Below are positions 1-11,336 of a DNA stretch of 64,000 bases, piece by piece. Made by a program: the position numbers and the translations under genes. The DNA lies in NCBI GenBank assembly GCA_946902985.2, contig OX336395.1, forward strand, positions 284,699,065 to 284,763,064, written 5' to 3'. The notes beneath the pieces are model-generated. The model was not told the DNA's origin, ran no database searches, and was given only the letters and a program-made list of their open reading frames with translations. How positions within the stretch are numbered: the first letter of the stretch is position 1; each line of letters begins with the position of its first letter. This DNA comes from Meconema thalassinum. Taxonomy: Eukaryota; Arthropoda; Insecta; Orthoptera; Tettigoniidae.

Positions 1-3000
1 TGAAGCTTTATTGAAACATATATGGAATTATAGCAATTTAAACAACTTAGAAGAGGATATATAACATGTATTATATGTGGAAATAATTTTATGGAAGTAA
101 GTTATTTTATAACAGAACAGCCGAGAGGATTCGGGTTCGAGACTATGTTCATGACGTGAGAGCGCAGTGGTGGGGGAACAAGCCACGTGCCGCGCGGAGC
201 ACAAAAGCTGGAACACAGCGCTAACAAGTTCAGTTGAGCCCAAGGAGACGGGCAGTTCAGAGCAGCTCTATAGCACAGCGAGACGGGCATTGAAGGTCAC
301 GCAGCATACGGAAACTGTCACGGCAGGAGTATAGGTGACAGTTCTTGCATCGCCGAGCAGCCAAGGCCGAGCGGGTCGTTGATCCAGGCGGGCTGGCCGA
401 GGAGACAATTGTAGACAGCCGGGGTATTTCAAAACCACACTGCTCGTATTTGAAGACTTTATTTCAAGCTTCATTTCGACGCTGTTCAAACACAGGCTTT
501 TACGAATAACCTTATAACTATGCTGTTATATAACACATTCAAAGCGACTTTTAATATTCCAAGTAGACTGAATGTTTAGCATAGGCTCTGATGAACATTA
601 TATCGTGCATTCATAAGATTTATATCTTATACAATTTTCATGAGTTACATATTACGAACAGATACAGGGTGTTTCGTAATCTTGAACACTCTCAAGTAAA
701 ATTTTATTTTACTCAAGTGGGACTTTGCAGTAAGTTGAGATTGGACTTACAATTCTCAAACTGAACATTTATCGGAACAGTGGCGTATATTAGAAGAAGA
801 GTAGGGGGTCCGCTGTTTCCATGAACTTTTCGAGAAGGAGTTGGACAATATCCGCTATGGGTAATTCGAGGTTCAACATGACCGAGTAAACGTGAATAGA
901 GACAAGATGGCACCACAGAGCGATGGATTCGATTCCTGACGAGAGGAGTCCACCAGCTGATTCGCTTGGGAGTTCGAAGGAAATCGTCATTTCATGGATG
1001 AAATGATATTCACGCCGATCTTACGAGAAATTCTTTATGTAGGGAAAATCGACGATCTTGGAAATTATATTACAACTGATAATGAAAGGTATTGTAAGAG
1101 TTCTAACTACCTGATACGATTATTTTCATGAATACTGGGCACACATGTATATTTTTCTAATAGGAGTGATTTGATTATTAAGACATGGTTTGAATTTATA
1201 TACTTCGAATTTGCTAGAATATGGAGTGACCATATGATATGGCAGGCATCATTATACGATATTCTCACCATTGTTTGGCTTTATTAAGCAGATGTTTGGT
1301 CTTTTAGATATTTTTCCAGCTAGGATATTTTTCATGAATAGTTTTTTTTTGTGTAACGAGTATTTCGAACTCGTGATCTGCAATTGATTATCAAAAATTA
1401 CTTCGTCAGTTCATTGCATACTAGCGAGTGTGTATTATTCATCAGTAGGGATTTTTTCCATTGGATTGTTTGGAGATATTAAGAAGTTATTCACTTTAGT
1501 GAATGAACGTCGCTTTTATATGACAACTAGAAACTTGTTGATTCCTATCTGGTACATTCACTCATACAGCCTACGAGATGGGGTCCTTCGTATTTATACG
1601 ATTGTATGGTGGTACTCACCTTACCCAATCGTTCAGGGAACTATCATCCAAGTCGACGGGGCAAGGTCTCTCGTATTTATACGACTGTACGGTGGTTACA
1701 CATCTTACTCGCCATTGAGGGACTCATTTTTATCATCCGAATGTACACGAGATGTAAGTGAATTAAACAAGGAACTACTAGTCACATATCAGTCGAAATT
1801 TTGTTAAATAAAGTAACGATAAATGTCAACAGGATTGCATTTAGTAATTCTTGTTTGCCAATCCAATATTTTGTTGCTATACTCTTTTGAGAGTAATTTC
1901 AGTTTAACAGCTGTTACAGCTGATGCTTTTGATGAGTTTATAATTGTGTTTGATACCTTTGAGAAGGATTTAAAGTAATTGAATCTTGTGAGATTAATCA
2001 TTAATGGTCATAATTATTTTAAGGCAGATCAGTATTGCAGATTTTGATATGAGAGATTATAACACATTGGTGTTTTTCTGCGATGTGAATTTATGAAGAA
2101 TTTGTAAGAGAATTTATGCTATTTGAAAGCAGATCATATATTACTGAAGTAATGTTTTTCCAATTGTTTAAGAAGTTGTCTAGATGTGATCAGAGTAATT
2201 ACAGTCATGGGAGATTATGTGCGTTAATAATTTGAAGCCATTTATATATTTTTTGTAGATCATGCAACATGGTTAAGTGGAGTTTGTGATAGGCATTTTG
2301 TGGAATTTGCCATGTGATAGTAGCAATGTTGCTAATGTATTTTGAAGCAGACATGAGGTTGTCGTACCCAGTCTAGCGTATTTGTTGAGATTCATGCTGT
2401 ATGTGCTGAATATTTATGGAGTTTTTGTGGATTAATTCTTGTATTCAAATGTGATATTTGAAGTATTGAAGAAATGTAATGTCGTTGTGGATAGTTTGAT
2501 CCAACGTGATGTCGTGGAGACAATAATATTTTTTGGCATGATAATTAAATACGAGATATAACTTGGAAGTAATAAAACTGTAAGACAACGTTCTATAAAC
2601 CATATTAAACAATTTGTTAGGAAATTAAACAAATAAATGAAGTTGATAATACAAGATTTTCTGAAATTAATAATTAATGAAATAATAATCTGAGATTTAA
2701 GCATATTAACGATCTGACCTAATGAAATAAAAATCAGAATGACTAGATGAAATAATGAAAAACTAAATAACCAGATGATTGAAATTTAAATAAGTTGATA
2801 AATTAAATTTTGGAATAAATCGATGAATTAAATAGATGGATGAATTAAAGATTGGATAATTAAACTGATTTAAATGAATTATTAGACGATTGTAATGATG
2901 ATGAATAACTAAATTAGAAGGTGATAATTAACTAAAGAAGCTGATGATTAATGAATTTACATGGAATTAAATAAATTTAATTGAGATATAATTTGAAGGA

Positions 3001-3923
3001 ATTACAACTTGAGTTGAGAGTTTAAATGATGTTATGGTGATGAATTAACGATTCTGACAGGAATATTTAGAATTTTGAAGTGAGAATTAATGTGAGAAAT
3101 ATTTAATTTTGATAATAACGATGATGATGACCAATGAGAATTTGAATTTTCTGTAATTCACAGATAAGTGATTGAATGACGATGTAAATAATGTAAATTA
3201 ATTATTCAATGTTTAGGAACATTTGATTAACATGTTCTACGTTCAAAATTATACCATGCAAACCATAATTTATGTGATATTTAATATGAGTGATTATTAT
3301 ATGTGTATGTTTAGACAGTTTAATAACTTTATTAAATCCACATTGATGTTAAATTAAAGAGAATTAGGTCTCAGGTTTCACAAATGTCAGTGACGAAAGA
3401 CATAGTGCTACAGTGATCCTGAGAAACCAAGAGAACTTTATACATTTTTCTTGTTATGTGGATAAAATTAATTTTGCAGTAGAAAGGAGATGGTTCGATT
3501 TTTGGACAATGACATTTTAACTTTGCATTCGACCATACTCTTAGGTAGGAATTATATTTAAAATGTCTGTCTGACTTTCAAAGTAAAATAAATTTGTTTT
3601 TATCTTAGTTGTGATCTGATGATGGTGTGATGTTCCTTTTTCTTTCCTTGTCTTGAGTAAGGCTTATCCGGAAAGGAAGTGGTTTGCTAGGAATTCAGTT
3701 GATGGCGCCCATTTATATTTGAATTATTTTTATTAACTTAAGCCCGTAACGACCCTAGAGATACTTTGTCTCGTGAAACCCACTGCTTTTTCGAGAACTC
3801 AGCTGAATTTCCGACACATTCCTTATTTGACTAGAGGTTCATTTAACTCCGCTCTGTCCTGGAACTCCAGGGATGTGATGTTATAGCAGATGGGTCATCG
3901 CATCCCCAGGACGAACGGGTACA
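1..3923 (+). repeat. LTR copy 1 (5' about 186 bp outside window)
   Basis: This is the 3' 3,923 bp of an LTR that is 4,109 bp in copy 2. Its layout is: a GC-richer block at about 120-430, AT-rich sequence with many short ORFs, an imperfect direct repeat (1588-1624 and 1671-1707, sharing TCGTATTTATACG), a strongly AT-rich block of degenerate GAATTAAAT-like words (about 2,690-3,320), and a terminal block with a TGGCGCCCA word at 3703-3711. A short hairpin (AGTAAAAT/ATTTTACT) lies near 699-717. I could not fix a promoter, R region or polyadenylation site. Short ORFs here recur in all three LTRs only because the DNA does; none shows a recognisable domain. Confidence 0.8.
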
Positions 3924-3939
3924 GAGAGAGAGGGAGAAT

Positions 3940-3962
3940 TGGCTTTATCCAACTAGTGGGGC
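3940..3962 (+). promoter_or_regulatory. Candidate primer-binding region downstream of LTR copy 1
   Basis: Sixteen bases after the LTR end comes TGGCTTTATCC followed by AACTAGTGGGGC. A start with TGG (complement of a tRNA CCA end) and a trailing GTGGGGC are features of Ty3-like primer-binding sites. The match to any particular tRNA was not testable here. The minus-strand element nearby has an analogous word (TGGCTGCCCAAGTGGGG near 32,515-32,535). The competing word TGGCGCCCA at 3703 lies inside the LTR. The same site recurs downstream of LTR copy 2. Confidence 0.35.
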
Positions 3963-4232
3963 TTTTCGATTTTGTTAATTCTATGGAATCACATCAGATT
4001 TAGATTACTGAGAGATTGATCTCAAGTTCATTTAAGTGTGTTACAAAATTTATTTAACTTAGTCAGACAATGTACTTGTGTGCCCAATCCAGTGTTCATG
4101 TTAATCGTATTAGTAATATCATGTTAGTTATAAGACATTTTTTTCCTATACCCAAGTGAATGCAGGAATTGAGACATTGTGATGTGTTGTTGTCTAACGT
4201 CTCTATATTAAACCTATATTGAAAATATAATT

Positions 4233-6761
4233 ATGTTGCCGGAAGATTTAGCTAAGGTGTTAGGAGAGTTACAGACGGGTATGTCTGGTATTGCAGAAAC
4301 TATTTCTAAGATGGAAACGGAAGTTAAAGAACAAATTAATAATTCAGAAGCTAGATTAGAAGCTAAATGTAAAGAGAATGTAAAATCATTACAGGCTAGT
4401 AATGAAGAAAATTTAAAATCATTACAGGCTAGTAACGAAGGCAGTCTGAACGACAGTTTAAAATCATTAGAGACTAGACTACAGTCAAATAGCAAAGATG
4501 AGTTGATGTTATTAGAGACTAGGCTACAGTCAAATAGTGAAGCTAACTTGAAGGACAATTTTAAGTCATTAGAAACTAGATTACAGACTAATACTGAAAG
4601 TCATTTAAAAGCTAGTGAAGCTAACTTGAAAGATAATTTTAAGTCATTGGAAGAGAAATTACAGTCTCGTAGTGAAGAAACTAACACTGAATTAGAAAAC
4701 AAGTTAACTAGATTAGAGAATAGTTTAACTTTAAAGAATAATGAGATGCTGAAGACTTTACAGTTAGACATAATTGCAGTAAACATGAAAGGAGAGGAAA
4801 ATGTTCAAATATTAAGAAAAAATATTATTGACTTAGAAAGTAGAGGAGAAGAAAATATTTTTACTTTAAGAACAGACGTTATGACCATACAGAAAGACAT
4901 TAAGTCAGATGTATCGAAGTTGAGATTCGACATCGATGGTTTAGTGGCAGATGTAGGCAAAATTCAAGAGTGGTCTACCGAAGTATCTTTCGAGACTAAG
5001 ATTAAAGGTCTAGAAACGAATCTAGGTAACGAGATTAAAGATTTAAAGACAGTAATTGGGACCATTAAAGAGGAAGTCTTGGGAGAGGTCAATTCTAATT
5101 TAAAATCGTTAGAAAATCAATTGCAGAAAGATATTAGGAAGATAGACGACGATATAGAGCAAAAGGTTAATGAAAACTTAGCTTTGTTCAAAAATAGAGT
5201 CGGAGCAATTGTGGAAGAACGGTATAGTGAGGTCGATGCCGAAGCAAAAGAGAAACGTGAAGGGTTAGATGAAAAATTAATCGCAGGTATGGCAAACTTA
5301 GAAGCTAGGTTTACGGAAAGCAAAGAAGCGATGAAGATAGATTCAACTCTATTTAGAACAGATGTTGATCTGTTGAAAGAACAAGTCGCGTTAGTAAAGA
5401 GCACGTGCGAAGGAAAAATTGACAAGTTAAGGAACGATCTAGACGAGAGTAACAAGACGCAGGATGTTACATCGTTAGATGAGTTGAAGACTCAGGTCAA
5501 GAGATTAGCGGAAGACAGGATGACTAAACTAGAATCCATAGTTAACAGTTTTACCAGTCATAATGTAACATCAGGGGAAACATTGATAAATCAAACAGCG
5601 ATAGACCGCAGTATGACGAATCAAGAACCGAGCATGGTAGAAGACCGTCAAATGCAACCGAATGTGACATTCGAAAGGGCTAGTTCAACCCCTCAGGATA
5701 ATCCAAGTTCGAATAGGAGTACGTTAGGTCCAAGCGAACGATACTCAGGTCCAGTCACTATTATAAGGAATCTAGATGACAAGCCGAGAAAGTTTTCGGG
5801 AAATACAGGAGTTACACCAGTAGAATTTCTGCGAGATATTCGAGACTACATGGCGGAACACAGGGTAACCAAAGAAAGAGAGCTAAGGATAGTAGAACGC
5901 GCCTTAGATGGATCTGCACTTACGTGGTTTAGAGCGTTCAGAAGCAATTTTGCGAACATGGAGCAATTTGCCATGGCTTTCTTGAGGAGATTCTGGAGTG
6001 CCGAGGATCAACTCAACGTAAGAGCGGAGATGTACTCCAAACGCTATTCTACGTCACATCCGACACATTACGCCAACTATTTCACGTCACAGCTGGCTAA
6101 ATTACAGTTCCTTATTCCTCCATTGCCAGAAGAAGAGCTTTTGCAAGCTATAGCGCGACAGTTACCGATAGAGGTACAGCGATCACTGATAGCATCGGGA
6201 GCTAATACGCTGGAATATTATGACGATATTTTGCGGCGATTGGATTATACAAGCGCACAGGTCACACCTAGAAGTAATAGAAACGACAACAGAAACACGC
6301 AAGAAGTAAATGCGGTGGTCGTGGACAATGCAGCTCAAACGGACAGAAGGGATTCCTGGGAAAACCGACGGAACGAAGGGAATCGAGGAAACATCCGTAA
6401 CGCAAGAGGAAATGATCGATATAGAGGACCATATGAGAGGCCATACGATCAAGAGGCGAGAGATAGCCGGTATAGGAATTATAACCAAAATTCCAGGTAT
6501 CAGGACAGGAATCGGTATAATAACAGATATCGGGGAAGGAATAACTGGGGCCAAGGTCAACAGTATAATGGAAACGACCGACAGGATGGCCGAAGAAACG
6601 ATCCTAACGACAGACGGGACAATCGTGGACATGAGAGGTCGAGACAAGAGGATAGACAGCCTAGTGCACCACTCGAGGAGACAGTGAGAGATGTCAATCG
6701 AGCAAGCACGAGTGAAGAAAGAAGGAATAAACGTCAGAATGACACGAAATCAAGATGCTAA
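4233..6761 (+). CDS. gag: Gag-like protein of the tandem retroelement, copy 1 (842 aa)
   Basis: This is an uninterrupted 842-codon ORF. Residues about 1-450 are a highly charged coiled coil with local repeats (variants of NLKSLQASNE and LKSLETRLQSNSE). Residues about 505-670 match the retrotransposon Gag domain pattern: KFSGNTGVTPVEFL, then ERALDGSALTWFRAF, then MAFLRRFWSAEDQ, and a C-terminal helix with QLPIEVQRSL. Residues about 690-842 are rich in R, N, D, Q and G with many RG/RN dipeptides. There is no CCHC zinc knuckle, no DTG protease and no RT. By family knowledge Gag forms the particle and binds the element's RNA; the basic tail could replace the zinc knuckle (inference). The ATG follows an AT-rich leader. 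Other-frame ORFs inside it (for example 6310-6687) are shadows. It has no pol neighbour, so movement would need enzymes in trans. Confidence 0.88.
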   Translation: MLPEDLAKVLGELQTGMSGIAETISKMETEVKEQINNSEARLEAKCKENVKSLQASNEENLKSLQASNEGSLNDSLKSLETRLQSNSKDELMLLETRLQSNSEANLKDNFKSLETRLQTNTESHLKASEANLKDNFKSLEEKLQSRSEETNTELENKLTRLENSLTLKNNEMLKTLQLDIIAVNMKGEENVQILRKNIIDLESRGEENIFTLRTDVMTIQKDIKSDVSKLRFDIDGLVADVGKIQEWSTEVSFETKIKGLETNLGNEIKDLKTVIGTIKEEVLGEVNSNLKSLENQLQKDIRKIDDDIEQKVNENLALFKNRVGAIVEERYSEVDAEAKEKREGLDEKLIAGMANLEARFTESKEAMKIDSTLFRTDVDLLKEQVALVKSTCEGKIDKLRNDLDESNKTQDVTSLDELKTQVKRLAEDRMTKLESIVNSFTSHNVTSGETLINQTAIDRSMTNQEPSMVEDRQMQPNVTFERASSTPQDNPSSNRSTLGPSERYSGPVTIIRNLDDKPRKFSGNTGVTPVEFLRDIRDYMAEHRVTKERELRIVERALDGSALTWFRAFRSNFANMEQFAMAFLRRFWSAEDQLNVRAEMYSKRYSTSHPTHYANYFTSQLAKLQFLIPPLPEEELLQAIARQLPIEVQRSLIASGANTLEYYDDILRRLDYTSAQVTPRSNRNDNRNTQEVNAVVVDNAAQTDRRDSWENRRNEGNRGNIRNARGNDRYRGPYERPYDQEARDSRYRNYNQNSRYQDRNRYNNRYRGRNNWGQGQQYNGNDRQDGRRNDPNDRRDNRGHERSRQEDRQPSAPLEETVRDVNRASTSEERRNKRQNDTKSRC

Positions 6762-6908
6762 TCATTGGAAGTCATCATTATTGAGAGTCAGAAAGAACCA
6801 TCATGCTGAGTAAGGGAATTGTAGAGCTATGGTGTACATGTATTATATATAGAATGCCTGAGAGTGTATTATTTTTTTTTCTCAATCCTGATAAAAAAAA
6901 GGAGATGT

Positions 6909-6918
6909 ACGGGAGAGA
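6909..6918 (+). promoter_or_regulatory. Polypurine tract immediately 5' of LTR copy 2
   Basis: ACGGGAGAGA directly abuts TGTACCCG, the inferred LTR start. A purine run at this place is where plus-strand DNA synthesis begins in LTR retroelements. A second purine run with an A-tract (AAAAGGAGA) lies a few bases upstream. The same arrangement is at 14,011-14,020. The A-tract differs by two bases between the two copies. Confidence 0.6.
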
Positions 6919-9900
6919 TGTACCCGATACCTATTTTAGGCTATCGGCTACGCCAGCAGACATTAAGCTGTAGTTGAGGTTTTGAGAAGCAATAAGAAAA
7001 GATAGCGCATCGATCGCGTCAAGAAGAATGCCAAGATGACGTAGGAGGTCAAGAATCAAGGAGGCATTGAAATCTGTAAGAAGATAGAATTATGAATAGA
7101 GATGTGAAGCTTTATTGAAACATATATGGAATTATAGCAATTTAAACAACTTAGAAGAGGATATATAACATGTATTATATGTGGAAATAATTTTATGGAA
7201 GTAAGTTATTTTATAACAGAACAGCCGAGAGGATTCGGGTTCGAGACTATGTTCATGACGTGAGAGCGCAGTGGTGGGGGAACAAGCCACGTGCCGCGCG
7301 GAGCACAAAAGCTGGAACACAGCGCTAACAAGTTCAGTTGAGCCCAAGGAGACGGGCAGTTCAGAGCAGCTCTATAGCACAGCGAGACGGGCATTGAAGG
7401 TCACGCAGCATACGGAAACTGTCACGGCAGGAGTATAGGTGACAGTTCTTGCATCGCCGAGCAGCCAAGGCCGAGCGGGTCGTTGATCCAGGCGGGCTGG
7501 CCGAGGAGACAATTGTAGACAGCCGGGGTATTTCAAAACCACACTGCTCGTATTTGAAGACTTTATTTCAAGCTTCATTTCGACGCTGTTCAAACACAGG
7601 CTTTTACGAATAACCTTATAACTATGCTGTTATATAACACATTCAAAGCGACTTTTAATATTCCAAGTAGACTGAATGTTTAGCATAGGCTCTGATGAAC
7701 ATTATATCGTGCATTCATAAGATTTATATCTTATACAATTTTCATGAGTTACATATTACGAACAGATACAGGGTGTTTCGTAATCTTGAACACTCTCAAG
7801 TAAAATTTTATTTTACTCAAGTGGGACTTTGCAGTAAGTTGAGATTGGACTTACAATTCTCAAACTGAACATTTATCGGAACAGTGGCGTATATTAGAAG
7901 AAGAGTAGGGGGTCCGCTGTTTCCATGAACTTTTCGAGAAGGAGTTGGACAATATCCGCTATGGGTAATTCGAGGTTCAACATGACCGAGTAAACGTGAA
8001 TAGAGACAAGATGGCACCACAGAGCGATGGATTCGATTCCTGACGAGAGGAGTCCACCAGCTGATTCGCTTGGGAGTTCGAAGGAAATCGTCATTTCATG
8101 GATGAAATGATATTCACGCCGATCTTACGAGAAATTCTTTATGTAGGGAAAATCGACGATCTTGGAAATTATATTACAACTGATAATGAAAGGTATTGTA
8201 AGAGTTCTAACTACCTGATAAGATTATTTTCATGAATACTGGGCACACATGTATATTTTTCTAATAGGAGTGATTTGATTATTAAGACATGGTTTGAATT
8301 TATATACTTCGAATTTGCTAGAATATGGAGTGACCATATGATATGGCAGGCATCATTATACGATATTCTCACCATTGTTTGGCTTTATTAAGCAGATGTT
8401 TGGTCTTTTAGATATTTTTCCAGCTAGGATATTTTTCATGAATAGTTTTTTTTTTGTGTAACGAGTATTTCGAACTCGTGATCTGCAATTGATTATCAAA
8501 AATTACTTCGTCAGTTCATTGCATACTAGCGAGTGTGTATTATTCATCAGTAGGGATTTTTTCCATTGGATTGTTTGGAGATATTAAGAAGTTATTCACT
8601 TTAGTGAATGAACGTCGCTTTTATATGACAACTAGAAACTTGTTGATTCCTATCTGGTACATTCACTCATACAGCCTACGAGATGGGGTCCTTCGTATTT
8701 ATACGATTGTATGGTGGTACTCACCTTACCCATCGTTCAGGGAACTATCATCCAAGTCGACGGGGCAAGGTCTCTCGTATTTATACGACTGTACGGTGGT
8801 TACACATCTTACTCGCCATTGAGGGACTCATTTTTATCATCCGAATGTACACGAGATGTAAGTGAATTAAACAAGGAACTACTAGTCACATATCAGTCGA
8901 AATTTTGTTAAATAAAGTAACGATAAATGTCAACAGGATTGCATTTAGTAATTCTTGTTTGCCAATCCAATATTTTGTTGCTATACTCTTTTGAGAGTAA
9001 TTTCAGTTTAACAGCTGTTACAGCTGATGCTTTTGATGAGTTTATAATTGTGTTTGATACCTTTGAGAAGGATTTAAAGTAATTGAATCTTGTGAGATTA
9101 ATCATTAATGGTCATAATTATTTTAAGGCAGATCAGTATTGCAGATTTTGATATGAGAGATTATAACACATTGGTGTTTTTCTGCGATGTGAATTTATGA
9201 AGAATTTGTAAGAGAATTTATGCTATTTGAAAGCAGATCATATATTACTGAAGTAATGTTTTTCCAATTGTTTAAGAAGTTGTCTAGATGTGATCAGAGT
9301 AATTACAGTCATGGGAGATTATGTGCGTTAATAATTTGAAGCCATTTATATATTTTTTGTAGATCATGCAACATGGTTAAGTGGAGTTTGTGATAGGCAT
9401 TTTGTGGAATTTGCCATGTGATAGTAGCAATGTTGCTAATGTATTTTGAAGCAGACATGAGGTTGTCGTACCCAGTCTAGCGTATTTGTTGAGATTCATG
9501 CTGTATGTGCTGAATATTTATGGAGTTTTTGTGGATTAATTCTTGTATTCAAATGTGATATTTGAAGTATTGAAGAAATGTAATGTCGTTGTGGATAGTT
9601 TGATCCAACGTGATGTCGTGGAGACAATAATATTTTTTGGCATGATAATTAAATACGAGATATAACTTGGAAGTAATAAAACTGTAAGACAACGTTCTAT
9701 AAACCATATTAAACAATTTGTTAGGAAATTAAACAAATAAATGAAGTTGATAATACAAGATTTTCTGAAATTAATAATTAATGAAATAATAATCTGAGAT
9801 TTAAGCATATTAACGATCTGACCTAATGAAATAAAAATCAGAATGACTAGATGAAATAATGAAAAACTAAATAACCAGATGATTGAAATTTAAATAAGTT

Positions 9901-11027
9901 GATAAATTAAATTTTGGAATAAATCGATGAATTAAATAGATGGATGAATTAAAGATTGGATAATTAAACTGATTTAAATGAATTATTAGACGATTGTAAT
10001 GATGATGAATAACTAAATTAGAAGGTGATAATTAACTAAAGAAGCTGATGATTAATGAATTTACATGGAATTAAATAAATTTAATTGAGATATAATTTGA
10101 AGGAATTACAACTTGAGTTGAGAGTTTAAATGATGTTATGGTGATGAATTAACGATTCTGACAGGAATATTTAGAATTTTGAAGTGAGAATTAATGTGAG
10201 AAATATTTAATTTTGATAATAACGATGATGATGACCAATGAGAATTTGAATTTTCTGTAATTCACAGATAAGTGATTGAATGACGATGTAAATAATGTAA
10301 ATTAATTATTCAATGTTTAGGAACATTTGATTAACATGTTCTACGTTCAAAATTATACCATGCAAACCACAATTTATGTGATATTTAATATGAGTGATTA
10401 TTATATGTGTATGTTTAGACAGTTTAATAACTTTATTAAATCCACATTGATGTTAAATTAAAGAGAATTAGGTCTCAGGTTTCACAAATGTCAGTGACGA
10501 AAGACATAGTGCTACAGTGATCCTGAGAAACCAAGAGAACTTTATACATTTTTCTTGTTATGTGGATAAAATTAATTTTGCAGTAGAAAGGAGATGGTTC
10601 GATTTTTGGACAATGACATTTTAACTTTGCATTCGACCATACTCTTAGGTAGGAATTATATTTAAAATGTCTGTCTGACTTTCAAAGTAAAATAAATTTG
10701 TTTTTATCTTAGTTGTGATCTGATGATGGTGTGATGTTCCTTTTTCTTTCCTTGTCTTGAGTAAGGCTTATCCGGAAAGGAAGTGGTTTGCTAGGAATTC
10801 AGTTGATGGCGCCCATTTATATTTGAATTATTTTTATTAACTTAAGCCCGTAACGACCCTAGAGATACTTTGTCTCGTGAAACCCACTGCTTTTTCGAGA
10901 ACTCAGCTGAATTTCCGACACATTCCTTATTTGACTAGAGGTTCATTTAACTCCGCTCTGTCCTGGAACTCCAGGGATGTGATGTTATAGCAGATGGGTC
11001 ATCGCATCCCCAGGACGAACGGGTACA
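6919..11027 (+). repeat. LTR copy 2, full length 4,109 bp
   Basis: The LTR runs from TGTACCCG to CGGGTACA. It is shared between two internal regions: the gag upstream ends at 6761 and the next gag begins at 11,337. It differs from copies 1 and 3 at only a few sites seen by eye, for example A instead of C at 8221, one extra T in the T-run near 8445, and ACCACAAT instead of ACCATAAT near 10,370. A 4.1-kb LTR is far longer than the usual few hundred bp and makes up most of the element. The TGGCGCCCA word is at 10,807-10,815. Confidence 0.85.
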
Positions 11028-11336
11028 GAGAGAGAGGGAGAATTGGCTTTATCCAACTAGTGGGGCTTTTCGATTTTGTTAATTCTATGGAATCACATCA
11101 GATTTAGATTACTGAGAGATTGATCTCAAGTTCATTTAAGTGTGTTACAAAATTTATTAAACTTAGTCAGACAATGTACTTGTGTGCCCAATCCAGTGTT
11201 CATGTTAATCGTATTAGTAATATCATGTTAGTTATAAGACATTTTTTTCCTATACCCAAGTGAATGCAGGAATTGAGACATTGTAATGTGTTGTTGTCTA
11301 ACGTCTCTATATTAAACCTATATTGAAAATATAATT

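Noticed and set aside
28..1000. Minus-strand ORFs of 62-73 codons in the left LTR, repeated exactly at +7104 and +14,206
   Set aside because: They repeat because the LTR repeats. They overlap each other in several frames, have no domain and no conserved start context.
1430..1807. Plus-strand ORF of 125 codons in LTR copy 1
   Set aside because: A single-base difference breaks or re-frames it in the other two LTRs (95 and 109 codons), so it is not conserved as protein.
3703..3711. LTR 3' end placed just before TGGCGCCCA
   Set aside because: The third copy continues 213 bp farther and stops at CGGGTACA, the exact inverse of the LTR start; an accidental breakpoint there is unlikely.
6183..6687. 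125-codon plus-strand and 154-codon minus-strand ORFs over the gag tail (and the copies at 13,287-13,791)
   Set aside because: They are other-frame readings of the R/N/D-rich tail, low complexity and fully inside the supported gag frame.
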